A stretch of 64,000 nt of DNA from Cellvibrio sp. GTDB taxonomy: Bacteria; Pseudomonadota; Gammaproteobacteria; Pseudomonadales; Cellvibrionaceae. Within the stretch, counting starts at the first letter, position 1. Every line of letters starts with the position of its first letter. Where the stretch lies: assembly GCA_016712405.1 (NCBI GenBank), contig JADJRD010000006.1, positions 33,417 through 97,416 of the forward strand. Reading direction: 5' to 3'. Both the position numbers and the translations under genes were made by a program. Below the pieces are notes generated by a model, which worked only from the letters and a program-made list of their open reading frames with translations, was not told the DNA's origin and searched no databases. Positions 9,390 through 17,983 of the stretch are shown in pieces.

Positions 9390-10353
9390 ATTTTCATTCC
9401 TCTGGTTATTTCTATTATTGCCTTTGCCTTTGTTAATGGCTCGATTAAAAGCCAAAGAACAAACACAAGCGGCTTTGCGTGTGCCTTTTTATCAACAGGC
9501 GCAAGCGCTGCAACAAAATGTCAGCAGTTCTGTCAAAAGTTCGCTGAAAAAAATATCGCTTTGGCTAATTTGGTTAGCCACGCTTTGTGCAGCGGCCAAT
9601 CCACAATGGGTGGGTGATCCTGTAAAAATGCCCAGTTCAGGTCGTGATTTATTATTGGTTGTAGATCTTTCCGAAAGTATGCTGCAAGAAGATATGATCT
9701 ATCGTCAAAAAAGATACAATCGATTAGAAGCAGTGAAAATAGTTATGGGTGAATTTATCGCCCGTCGTACATCAGATCGATTAGGGTTAATTCTATTTGC
9801 AGATAATGCTTACCTACAAGCACCGTTAACATTTGACACTAATACAGTGCAACAAATGTTATGGGAAAGCGAAGTTTATATGGCAGGGGTGCGTACTGCA
9901 ATTGGAGATGCAATCGCACTGGGAATTAAACGCTTGAAAGATTACCCCGACAATAAACGCGTCATGATTTTATTAACCGATGGACAAAATACCGCAGGCG
10001 AAATCACACCTGAACAAGCGACTGATTTAGCGGTCACGGCTAAAACCAAAGTCTATACCATTGCCTTTAGCCCCTATGAACAGGAAGTAGATGGTGAAGC
10101 TATGCGTTATATCGCGGATATGACGGGCGGTGATTATTTTCGTGCACGCAGCATGCAAGAACTGGATGATATTCATCATCAATTGGATCAACTTGAACCC
10201 AGTGAAGCCGACGAAGAAACTTTTCGCCCTGTTAAAAAATTATTTTATTGGCCATTGGCTTTGGCATTTTTATTAAGCCTTTGGTTAGTGGTTTTACAAC
10301 TGATCAAGCAAGCTTCATTTCAATCGGTGAAAATGAATGGAGGCAAAGCATGA
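9382..10353 (+). CDS. batA: BatA: membrane-anchored von Willebrand factor A protein
   Basis: This 323-residue protein has an N-terminal membrane helix (FEFSFLWLFLLLPLPLLMA), a second hydrophobic segment near residues 58-75, a von Willebrand A domain and a C-terminal helix near residues 288-308. The metal-site motif DxSxS is intact as VVDLSESML, and the later MIDAS elements TxxD (LLTDGQN) are present. This layout is that of BatA, named from the Bacteroides aerotolerance operon. The proteins are thought to form a membrane complex with BatB and BatD, with MoxR as ATPase, but the activity is not well defined. A GGAGGAAATT ribosome-binding region precedes the ATG. The stop overlaps the next ATG (ATGA at 10350). 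Confidence 0.93.
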   Translation: MFEFSFLWLFLLLPLPLLMARLKAKEQTQAALRVPFYQQAQALQQNVSSSVKSSLKKISLWLIWLATLCAAANPQWVGDPVKMPSSGRDLLLVVDLSESMLQEDMIYRQKRYNRLEAVKIVMGEFIARRTSDRLGLILFADNAYLQAPLTFDTNTVQQMLWESEVYMAGVRTAIGDAIALGIKRLKDYPDNKRVMILLTDGQNTAGEITPEQATDLAVTAKTKVYTIAFSPYEQEVDGEAMRYIADMTGGDYFRARSMQELDDIHHQLDQLEPSEADEETFRPVKKLFYWPLALAFLLSLWLVVLQLIKQASFQSVKMNGGKA

Positions 10354-12295
10354 TTGAATTTTTTGATCAATTGCATTTCCTCCGCCCCTTGTGGTTATTC
10401 GCTTTGATTCCACTGTTACCTTTAATTTTTTTACACTGCCGTCAACAAAAAATGCAGGACAATGGCAACAATTAATTGCACCGCATCTACTACCATTTTT
10501 ATTGGAAGGTAAAACGGTAAAAACACCCCGTGGTTATTTGCTGGTATTACTCTTTGCCTGGATTCTATCCACAATCGCTTTGGCGGGACCCAGCTGGACA
10601 AAAGCACCCGTCGCCGTTGAAAAAAATGATAAGGCTCTGGTAATACTGTTAGATCTCTCGCCTTCGATGCTGACGGAAGATATCAAACCTTCACGCATTG
10701 TTCGTGCGCGTTTAAAAATTGCTGATCTGTTACGCGAAAGGCCTGACGGGCAAACCGCATTATTAGTTTACGCCGCTGATGCACATGTAGTGACGCCGCT
10801 GACGGACGATGCCAAAACCATTAATAATTTATTGCCCATGCTCAGCCCCAAGCTAATGCCAGCACAAGGCAGCAATACGGAAGCTGCTGTAACACGCGCA
10901 ATAAAATTGTTAACCGATGCTGGTTTGCAACAAGGCGATTTATTATTGATTACCGATGGTGTCGAAATTGTTGCACAAAAAACTATCAATGAATTATTGA
11001 AACAGCATCCACGAATTCGCTTATCTATTTTAGGTGTTGGCGGAAAAGAACCTGCACCGATTCCTTCAAACAATGGCGGGTTTGTTCGCGACAGAAGCAA
11101 CAACATCATCACCAGCTATCTCGATATCAACTCACTGAGAAACTTTGCCGAAAACAATCGCGGCCGTTATAAAACGCTGAGCAGTGATGTAAAAGATATG
11201 CAAGTTTTTACGTCACTTGCAAGCATGGAAATATTGGACGCCGATAAAAAAGAAACCAGCCAAAAATCCAATCGCCAATTTGATCAGTGGACAGACGAAG
11301 GTCATTGGTTGGTATTTTTACTTCTGCCCATCATTGCATACGCATTTCGTCGTGGCGTGTTGTTGAGTCTTTTTCTTGTTCCATTTTTGTTGGTCACTCC
11401 CGAAAAAACTTATGCATTGGGCTGGGATGAATTATGGAAAAACCAGGATCAACGAGCTTACGAAAAACTTCAGGCGGATAAAGCTGCCGAAGCCGCCAAA
11501 GAGTTCACCCAACCCGATTGGCAAGCCAGTGCGGAATACAAAGCCGGTAATTTTGCAGAAGCAGCAACAAAGTTTTCAACGCAAAATAGCGCTACCGGAC
11601 ATTACAATCGAGCTAATGCACTTGCAAAATCCGGGAAGTTGGAAGAAGCCATTAAAGCCTATGACAAAGCCTTGTCTTTGGATGCAAATTTGGAAGACGC
11701 GAAAAAGAACCGCAAAATTGTTGAAGATGCGCTAAAAAAGCAACAAGAACAACAAAACAATCAAGATCAAAATCAACAAGATCAGAACAATTCAGATCAA
11801 CAAAAACAAGATCAACAGGATCAGCAACAAAAAAAGCAAGATCAGCAAAATCAAAACCAGCAAGATCAAAATAGCGATCAACAAAAATCTGATCAACAAC
11901 AAAACTCGTCTAGCGGACAGAATTCTTACAATCAGAATCAATCCCAGGAAAACGCCAGTCAATCATCCCAGGGAAATCAATCGCAAATGGATTCGCAAAC
12001 ATCCAGCTCAGCGGCTTCGCAAATGAATCAAGCTGCACAAACTTCGTCTGCTCAATCTGAAGAACAAAAATCTGATGAACAAAAAGAAGCCGAGGCAAAA
12101 GCACTGGCCGAGATGCAAAAAGATGGATTAACGGAAGAAGAACGAAAGAATTTAGAACAATGGTTACGCCGCGTACAAGATGACCCCAGTGGTTTATTGC
12201 GCAGAAAATTTGAATACGAATATCGAAAACAACAAAGCGAAAAATACAAAGGTACTTGGGAATCTCCCGAAAACGAAGCTGATCAACGATTGTGA
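10350..12295 (+). CDS. batB: BatB-type von Willebrand A protein fused to TPR and Q/N-rich tail (frameshifted)
   Basis: Translation from the ATG at 10350, overlapping the batA stop, gives MIEFFDQLHFLRPLWLFALI and then breaks after the A6 run at 10447-10452. One added A joins it to the long downstream frame (NAGQWQQLIAPHLLPFLLEG) for a 648-residue protein. Order of parts: N-terminal membrane helix, second helix near residues 55-75, von Willebrand A domain with intact DLSPSML, another hydrophobic pair near 320-345, tetratricopeptide repeats (ATGHYNRANALAKSGKLEEA), a Gln/Asn/Asp-rich tract, and a charged C-terminal helix. It combines what are separate BatB and BatC proteins elsewhere, a common arrangement in gammaproteobacteria. 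The break looks like a lost homopolymer base. Confidence 0.88.
11740..12080 (+). repeat. Low-complexity Gln/Asn/Asp-coding tract in batB
   Basis: About 110 codons are dominated by CAA/CAG, AAT/AAC and GAT, with irregular recurrence of CAAGATCAA and GATCAACAA units. It encodes QQDQNNSDQQKQDQQDQQQ-like sequence that shifts to Ser/Gln-rich further on. It lies between the tetratricopeptide region and the C-terminal helix of BatB and is probably a flexible linker prone to slippage-driven length change. Confidence 0.85.
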
Positions 12296-12342
12296 TGAGA
12301 ATGATGAAAATGAAAGTTTTGCATTATATTGCGAAAATATTA

Positions 12343-12418
12343 GACCCCACCCTAACCCTCCCCTCCCAGGGGAGGGGACAGTCCCTCCCCCTGGCAAAAG
12401 GGAGGTTAGGAGGGGGTC
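12343..12418. repeat. Palindromic repeat element, type B copy 2, between batB and batD
   Basis: The element begins GACCCCACCCTAACCCTCCC and ends GGTTAGGAGGGGGTC, so its ends are inverted copies. The two arms hold the internal hairpins CTCCCAGGGGAGG and CCCTGGCAAAAGGGA. It is a shorter version of the copy at 8776-8883. It separates the batB stop from the batD signal peptide and probably disturbed the original coupled start. Confidence 0.85.
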
Positions 12419-12440
12419 GAAAGCTCTCAATCAAAACCCG

Positions 12441-14177
12441 ATGTTGGGGTTTGCACCCCAACCTACGCGAACAATCTATATTCTATTTATATTTTGTTTA
12501 TTAATTCTTTCTACGCCAATTTTTGCTGCCAATCTCACCGCCAGCGTTGATCGTGACAATTTGGGTTTATCTGAAACTCTTACCTTAACCCTACGTTATG
12601 ACGAACAAACTAATACAGCACCGAGTTATTCGCTGTTGCAAAAAGATTTTGAAATCTTACATACCCAAAGCGGCCGAAACATGTCGATTATTAATGGCCG
12701 CACCGAGTCTTATACGGAATGGAAGATTATTCTGGCTCCACGTAAAATCGGAAAATTACTTATTCCCTCTTTCAGTATTAATGGTGATGTGAGTGATGCA
12801 ATCGAAATTACCGTTGAAAAACAGTCCTCCCAATCCAAAGCTATGGGCGGCGAACCTGTTACAGTTGAAATAGAAACCGATAAAGATTCTGCATATGTTC
12901 AAGAACAAATTATTCTGACTATAAAATTAATTACTCGAGTTAGCTTATCCGGAGCACAGTTAGATCCTTTAACAATTGCCGATACTTTTATTACTGAATT
13001 GGATGAAAAAAATTACAAAACCACACTCAATAATAAACCTGCACTCATTGTTGAAAAACGTTTTGCAATACATCCTTTAAAAGCAGGCTCTCTCACCATT
13101 CCTGCATTGCGCTATCAAGTACAAGTTGATGATGGTGATATGTTCAGTCGAATTTACGGCAACAATAATAATATTTTGCGTTTAATGACTGAAGAAAAAA
13201 CATTGGAGATTAAAGCAGCACCCACGGATCAATCGAATTGGCTGCCGACTAACAATCTGCATATCAGTGAGCACTGGAGTGCTGGACTGGAGAATTTAAA
13301 AGTAGGTGAACCCATTAGTCGCACTATCACTATCACTGCGCAGGGCTTAACTGCCGCACAAATCCCACCACTGCCTGCAATAAATCTGGAGGGTTTAACT
13401 TTTTATCAGGATCAAGCACAAACTGATGATCAAAAAAATCAAAAAGGCATTCAAGGTTCTCGTATCGAAACGACTGCTGTAATCCCTAATAAAACTGGAA
13501 GTTTCACCTTGCCTGAAATTACCATTAATTGGTGGAATACCCAGACGCAATCCTATGAAGTCGCCCGTTTGCCCGCTGTAACATTGAATGTCACCTCTGG
13601 CGGCAATCAACTCAGTAGCGATCAATTGAACAACAGTCAAACCGACGATTCAAACGATTCTCTTGAAAATAATTTAACAACCTCAGCGCTTGAAACAACC
13701 TCATTAAATACCAGCACGCCACAAACTCCTTGGTGGATTTACGCCTTATTGGCTTTCACCAGCCTGCTATCGATTATTGCCCTGCTCGCTTGGTGGAACT
13801 TACGTCAACGATTTAATACTTATGTGTTGCGAAAAACGCAGGATGAATCTGCTGCAAATGAAACTGAATTCCAAGCTTGGAATCAAGTAAAGCAGTGTCT
13901 GCAAGAAGACAATTTAATCGCCTTACGCCATGCCGTTATCGACTGGGCAAAATTTTATTGGAAAAACGAGAATGTCCAAAGTTTGCAAGATATTGCCAAA
14001 CTCGCCAATTCCATAACACTACAAGAAATCTTATCCCAGTTTGATGCGAACCTATTCGGCTCTGGATCTCAAGTATTCGATAAACAAAAGCTAAAAGAAT
14101 TGCTAAGCAATTTACGTCGCGGAAAGGTAAAACAAATTTCAACAGAAGATGAATTAAAGCCTTTGTATCATGACTAA
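12441..14177 (+). CDS. batD: BatD: oxygen-tolerance family exported membrane protein
   Basis: The product, 578 residues from the chosen start, belongs to the BatD family (PF13584). A signal peptide (IYILFIFCLLILSTPIFA, cleavage before ANLTASV) is followed by a large periplasmic region of beta-sandwich domains, with the segments SLSETLTLTLRYD-like and YTEWKIILAPRK typical of the family. A C-terminal helix near residues 430-450 (WWIYALLAFTSLLSIIALLA) leads to a cytoplasmic helical tail. The start is uncertain: the in-frame ATG at 12441 lies inside a small palindrome, while the expected coupled ATG at 12295, touching the batB stop, is in another frame because of the repeat between them or a lost base. 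The frame open back to 12180 is not believed. BatD is last in the operon and converges on trxC. Confidence 0.88.
   Translation: MLGFAPQPTRTIYILFIFCLLILSTPIFAANLTASVDRDNLGLSETLTLTLRYDEQTNTAPSYSLLQKDFEILHTQSGRNMSIINGRTESYTEWKIILAPRKIGKLLIPSFSINGDVSDAIEITVEKQSSQSKAMGGEPVTVEIETDKDSAYVQEQIILTIKLITRVSLSGAQLDPLTIADTFITELDEKNYKTTLNNKPALIVEKRFAIHPLKAGSLTIPALRYQVQVDDGDMFSRIYGNNNNILRLMTEEKTLEIKAAPTDQSNWLPTNNLHISEHWSAGLENLKVGEPISRTITITAQGLTAAQIPPLPAINLEGLTFYQDQAQTDDQKNQKGIQGSRIETTAVIPNKTGSFTLPEITINWWNTQTQSYEVARLPAVTLNVTSGGNQLSSDQLNNSQTDDSNDSLENNLTTSALETTSLNTSTPQTPWWIYALLAFTSLLSIIALLAWWNLRQRFNTYVLRKTQDESAANETEFQAWNQVKQCLQEDNLIALRHAVIDWAKFYWKNENVQSLQDIAKLANSITLQEILSQFDANLFGSGSQVFDKQKLKELLSNLRRGKVKQISTEDELKPLYHD
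12443..12462. repeat. Short palindrome at the batD start
   Basis: GTTGGGGT-TTGC-ACCCCAAC forms an 8-bp perfect stem with a 4-nt loop, followed by CTACG. Its form, together with the following CCTACG, resembles the small GTTGGG...CCCAACCTACG repeats scattered in many proteobacterial genomes. It directly overlaps the first codons of the assigned batD frame and could hide the start in mRNA structure. Confidence 0.6.
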
Positions 14178-14217
14178 AAGCAGTGAGACGACACACTCTA
14201 AGTCGTTCAAAAATAAA

Positions 14218-14645
14218 CTACAGAACACCTGATTGCTGAATCCACTGCTTTAATTGCTGCAGAGGTAAAGCACCAGAAATACGTTGAATTTCTTTGCCGC
14301 CCTTGAAGAGTATTAAAGTAGGAATACTTTGAATGCGCCAACTGTTACCAATGCTGGGCACTGCTTCCGTATTGAGTTTAGCAAAGCGTAACTGAGGTTC
14401 AAATAATTTAGTGGCTTGTTCAAATACCGGCGCAAATGATTGGCAGGGGCCACACCAAGGCGCCCAACAATCGACAATCACAGGGATATCATTTTTTTCC
14501 AAACAGGCAGCAACATTTCCGGGGTTCAATTCCAACGGCTTGCCAAAAAAATCGGTTTTTTGCATTTTCCACAGATGGGATTATCCGCTAATTTTTCTTT
14601 CTCAACTCTATTGGTTGTAAAACAATGGGGGCAGTTAATTTGCAT
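14218..14645 (-). CDS. trxC: Thioredoxin 2 with N-terminal zinc ribbon (frameshifted in this sequence)
   Basis: The ATG at 14645 opens MQINCPHCFTTNRVEKEKLA and then CGKCKKPIF, giving cysteines 5, 8, 25 and 28 that form the zinc ribbon of TrxC. The frame then stops at 14526. Adding one base to the A7 run at 14545-14551 joins it to the thioredoxin domain (FFGKPLELNPGNVAACLEKN) with the active site CWAPWCGPCQSFAPV. The repaired protein has 142 residues, against 139 in E. coli. TrxC is a cytoplasmic disulfide reductase linked to oxidative stress and zinc. The thioredoxin part alone also reads as an intact 115-residue frame, but the zinc ribbon next to it shows that the true gene is longer. It lies downstream of pepN and a repeat element. 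Confidence 0.9.
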
Positions 14646-14678
14646 AATTTTTTCTCTAAAATATAAATTCTTAATATT

Positions 14679-14825
14679 CCCCTCTCCCCTGCCCCTCTCC
14701 CACAAGGGGAGAGGGGATTTAGTTTTGTTCGAAAACCGATTTAAACTCATCTTTTTCAAACTCAACACATTTTTTGGCACTATCTGTTCCCTCTCCCCTT
14801 GTGGGAGAGGGTTAGGGAGAGGGGG
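14679..14825. repeat. Palindromic repeat element, type A copy 1, between pepN and trxC
   Basis: The left arm (14679-14717: CCCCTCTCCCCTGCCCCTCT, then CCCACAAGGGGAGAGGGG) and the right arm (14789-14825) are near-perfect reverse complements around a 70-bp A/T-rich centre that begins with TTTTGTTCGAA. Each arm can form its own hairpin. It ends 4 nt before the pepN stop codon. The same left arm recurs at 17558. No transposase is present, so it is a non-autonomous MITE-like element. Confidence 0.88.
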
Positions 14826-14829
14826 ACAG

Positions 14830-17523
14830 TCAAACCAAACTCTTACTCACCACCTCATAAACATCTTTAGAAAGATTAGGCACTGCTAAAATGCGCTCCA
14901 ATTCTTTTTTCATTAATGCTTGTCTGTCGCTAGTGTATTTTTTCCATTTGGTTAAAGGCGTTAATAATCGTGATGCGATTTGGGGATTCTGTGTGTTTAA
15001 TTGAATAATATTATCCGCCAAAAATTGATAACCAGAGCCCCGATTCGCGTGAAAATTAATCGCGTTATTGCAAAAACTGGCAATCAGCGCACGAATTTTA
15101 TTGGGATTTTTTCCATCGTAGCCAGGATGATTCAACAATGACTTTACTCTATCCAATGTATTAGGTAACAGACAACCCGCCTGTAAACTCAACCACTGGT
15201 TCACCACCAAAGATTCATGTTGCCAACGCTGATAAAAATCTGCCAAGGCCGTTGTTGCAATTTTTTGTGCTGTAGGTGATTCCGAATTCACTAACTGTGA
15301 TAAAGCAGCAATCACATCCGTCATATTATTTGCAGATTGATATTGTTGCTCGCAACTCTGAATAATTACATCTTCATTCAGTAGCATCAAATAACTCAAT
15401 GCAACATTTTTTAAACTGCGCCTAGCAATGGCTTCAGCTGTTGCTGCATAAACTTGCTGATGATCGTAGCTGCTATAGATTGCTAAAAAATCATCACGCA
15501 ATTCACGTGCAAGTGCTTTGCGCACCGCCATACGTCCGTAATGTATGGCCTCTACATCGACTTGATCCACCAATTCACTTACATAGGCCTCTGACGGCAA
15601 GGTCAGCATATAAGCAACCATTGCTTGATCCAAACTTTTATCAGCCAATATGCATCGATAAGCGTCGAGCAAATTACCAGAAGGGGTAAATGTCAAAATA
15701 TTACTTCGATATTGGTATTCAGTCACGCATGCCATGATCATAGACAATGATAATTGTTGGCTAGCTTCCCAACGATTAAATCCGTCGCTGTCGCGACTCA
15801 TCAAATGAATTAAATCTTCACGGCTATAAGTAAAATGCAATTTTACTGGCTCAGAAAAACTACGCAATAAACTAGGTACCGGTTTTTCTTGCACGCGCTC
15901 AAAAACAAAAACTTGTTCTGCTTGAGTTAATTCCAAGACTATATGTGTATTATCTTCAGTTTCAAAATTGGGTTCTGCATTTTTTAGATAAAGTGGTAAA
16001 TCACCCGCAGCACCTAACAATCCCATCGCAACTGGAATATGGAATGGTAATTTATGTTGGCATTCAGGCGTGGGGGGGCAAGTTTGTTTTATTGTTAAAG
16101 AATATTCCTGTGTTTCTTCATCATAATGATCTGTCACATGTAAATGCGGTGTTCCTGCTTGCGAATACCAACGTTTAAATTGTGTGAGATCACGACCTGA
16201 TGCATCCGCCAAGGCTGCAACAAAATCTTCTGTCGTTACCGCTTGACCATCATGTCGATCAAAATATAAATCTGTACCTTTACGATAATGTTCTTTGCCC
16301 AGTAAATTCGCCAACATGCGAATCACTTCAGCACCTTTTTCGTAAATGGTCATGGTATAAAAATTGGAAATTTCGATATAAGACTCAGGGCGAATCGGAT
16401 GCGCCATAGGGCCCGCATCTTCTGCAAATTGCAAAGTGCGCAATAAAGTGACGTCTTCTACACGCTTGATGGTTCTTGAACCCATATCCGCAGAAAATTC
16501 AGAATCGCGATAAACCGTAAAGCCTTCTTTCAAACTTAATTGAAACCAATCGCGACAAGTCACACGATTACCGCTCCAATTGTGGAAATATTCGTGAGCC
16601 ACAACCCCTTCTACACGCTGATAACCCACATCAGTTGTAGTTTCCGGTTTTGCCAATACACAAGAAGTATTAAAAATATTCAGGCCTTTATTTTCCATGG
16701 CCCCCATATTGAAATCATCTACGGCAACAATCATAAAAATATTCAGATCATATTCGCGACCATAGACTTCTTCATCCCATCGCATGGAATTTTTTAAAGA
16801 GGTCATGGCATGATCACATTTGTCCAGATCCTTAGGCTCAACAAATATTTTCAAGGTTACATCACGACCAGAAGATGTCGTAAATTTATCTTCAATATGC
16901 GCCAAATCACCCGCAACCAAAGCAAATAAATAGGCTGGCTTTTTGAAGGGATCATGCCAGGTTGCGAAATGGCGATTATTTTCCAGCTCACCCTGATCAA
17001 TTAAATTACCGTTGGATAAAAGCACAGGGTATTTTTTATCCGCCACTATAGTCGTAGTAAACTCACTCATCACATCCGGTCGATCAAGATAATAGGTAAT
17101 CTTGCGAAAACCTTCGGCTTCGCATTGCGTGCAATACATAGTGCGTGAGCGATACAAACCTTCAAGTGAAGTATTGGATTCGGGTTTCATTTTGGTAATC
17201 GCGATTAATTTGAATTCTTCCGGTGTATTTAAGATAGTTAAACTTTCTTCACCAAAAATATAATCATCTGCATTCAGAATATTGTCATCCAAGGCAATTG
17301 AAACCAATTCCAAATCAGCGCCATGCAGGGTTAATTGATTAGACCTCTTTGTCGCAGCCGGATTGCGATAACAATGTAACATTGCACTCACCAAAGTTTC
17401 ACCTTCGGTAATTTCAAAACGAAGATCAGTGGTTTTAATTAAATAATCCGGCACCTGATAATCCTTCAGGTAAATGGTCTTCGGCTGATCTTTCGCGGGC
17501 AAGTTTTGCTCTACTGCTGTCAT
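14830..17523 (-). CDS. pepN: Aminopeptidase N (M1 family, cytoplasmic)
   Basis: The 897-residue product is the broad-specificity zinc aminopeptidase that completes cytoplasmic protein degradation. It matches E. coli PepN in length (870) and layout. The substrate-anchoring motif GAMENKG and the zinc site HEYFHNWSGNR with a downstream Glu are present in the central third, and there is a large helical C-terminal domain. It lacks a signal peptide. The start is the ATG at 17523 (MTAVEQNLPAKD), supported by AGGAT upstream. The open frame extends 20 codons further into a repeat element, but that extension (MGEGQGRGG) is repeat translation. The gene is bracketed by two copies of one repeat. A second M1 enzyme, a lipoprotein, lies at 37444. 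Confidence 0.96.
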   Translation of the reverse strand: MTAVEQNLPAKDQPKTIYLKDYQVPDYLIKTTDLRFEITEGETLVSAMLHCYRNPAATKRSNQLTLHGADLELVSIALDDNILNADDYIFGEESLTILNTPEEFKLIAITKMKPESNTSLEGLYRSRTMYCTQCEAEGFRKITYYLDRPDVMSEFTTTIVADKKYPVLLSNGNLIDQGELENNRHFATWHDPFKKPAYLFALVAGDLAHIEDKFTTSSGRDVTLKIFVEPKDLDKCDHAMTSLKNSMRWDEEVYGREYDLNIFMIVAVDDFNMGAMENKGLNIFNTSCVLAKPETTTDVGYQRVEGVVAHEYFHNWSGNRVTCRDWFQLSLKEGFTVYRDSEFSADMGSRTIKRVEDVTLLRTLQFAEDAGPMAHPIRPESYIEISNFYTMTIYEKGAEVIRMLANLLGKEHYRKGTDLYFDRHDGQAVTTEDFVAALADASGRDLTQFKRWYSQAGTPHLHVTDHYDEETQEYSLTIKQTCPPTPECQHKLPFHIPVAMGLLGAAGDLPLYLKNAEPNFETEDNTHIVLELTQAEQVFVFERVQEKPVPSLLRSFSEPVKLHFTYSREDLIHLMSRDSDGFNRWEASQQLSLSMIMACVTEYQYRSNILTFTPSGNLLDAYRCILADKSLDQAMVAYMLTLPSEAYVSELVDQVDVEAIHYGRMAVRKALARELRDDFLAIYSSYDHQQVYAATAEAIARRSLKNVALSYLMLLNEDVIIQSCEQQYQSANNMTDVIAALSQLVNSESPTAQKIATTALADFYQRWQHESLVVNQWLSLQAGCLLPNTLDRVKSLLNHPGYDGKNPNKIRALIASFCNNAINFHANRGSGYQFLADNIIQLNTQNPQIASRLLTPLTKWKKYTSDRQALMKKELERILAVPNLSKDVYEVVSKSLV

Positions 17524-17557
17524 ATTTGATCCTGAAAAAATTTTACAAATTTTCTTA

Positions 17558-17710
17558 CCCCCTCTCCCCTGCCCCTCTCCCACAAGGGGAGAGGGGATGT
17601 GCTTTTGTTCGAATCGCTACTTAATCTCACAATTTTCGAACTTATTTTTCTTTCCTTCATATCTACAATCTGCTCCCTCTCCCTTGATGGGAGAGGGCTG
17701 GGGAGAGGGT
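17558..17710. repeat. Palindromic repeat element, type A copy 2, upstream of pepN
   Basis: The left arm at 17558-17598 is almost identical to the one at 14679, including the internal CACAAGGGGAGAGGGG, and the centre again starts with GCTTTTGTTCGAA. The right arm (17675-17710) carries CCCTCTCCCTTGATGGGAGA and a final GGGGAGAGGG. Orientation is the same as in copy 1. It fills the gap between the DUF1315 stop and the pepN leader. Confidence 0.88.
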
Positions 17711-17717
17711 GTTTAAT

Positions 17718-17981
17718 TCACATCCACTTAATCGGCTTCTCGCTCTGCACTTGATCATGATCGTCGCCGCAAAAAGGTTGCGGCTTAGGTGGGATGTACC
17801 CAGTATGTTGTTCAGGCGGTAAATGTTGGTGTTCGTAAGCAATCATGGCCTGCATACAAAGATCTCGTTGCTCTGGTGACAAACGATTTCCATCGGCCCA
17901 TTTACCAAGCTCAACTGCACGCTTTAAATTTTGATAAATTTCTGGTGTTAAACTTGTTAATAATTCTTGTAAATTTTTCAT
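17718..17981 (-). CDS. DUF1315 family small protein (YeaC-like)
   Basis: The 87-residue product belongs to the DUF1315 family (PF07023), of unknown function, typified by E. coli YeaC. The conserved features are LTPEIYQNLKRAVELGKWAD, GNRLSPEQRD, then MIAYEHQHLPPEQHTGYI near the C-terminus. It is soluble with no signal peptide. The ATG at 17981 is chosen over an upstream in-frame start at 18029 because the longer form would overlap the nadK end. It lies 2 nt after the nadK stop, so both are almost certainly co-translated. A link to NAD metabolism is only a guess from position. Confidence 0.85.
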   Translation of the reverse strand: MKNLQELLTSLTPEIYQNLKRAVELGKWADGNRLSPEQRDLCMQAMIAYEHQHLPPEQHTGYIPPKPQPFCGDDHDQVQSEKPIKWM

Positions 17982-17983
17982 GG

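Noticed and set aside
12180..12440. Long N-terminal extension of batD starting inside batB
   Set aside because: The extension overlaps the batB end and its middle (HPNPPLPGEGTVPPP) is the translation of the palindromic repeat, so it is an open frame by chance.
14679..14825. CRISPR-like array of short repeats
   Set aside because: There are only two arms, which are inverted rather than direct, with no regular spacers and no cas genes in the window.
17524..17583. Twenty-residue N-terminal extension of PepN
   Set aside because: It is repeat-derived (MGEGQGRGG), and a good ribosome-binding site precedes the internal ATG at 17523.
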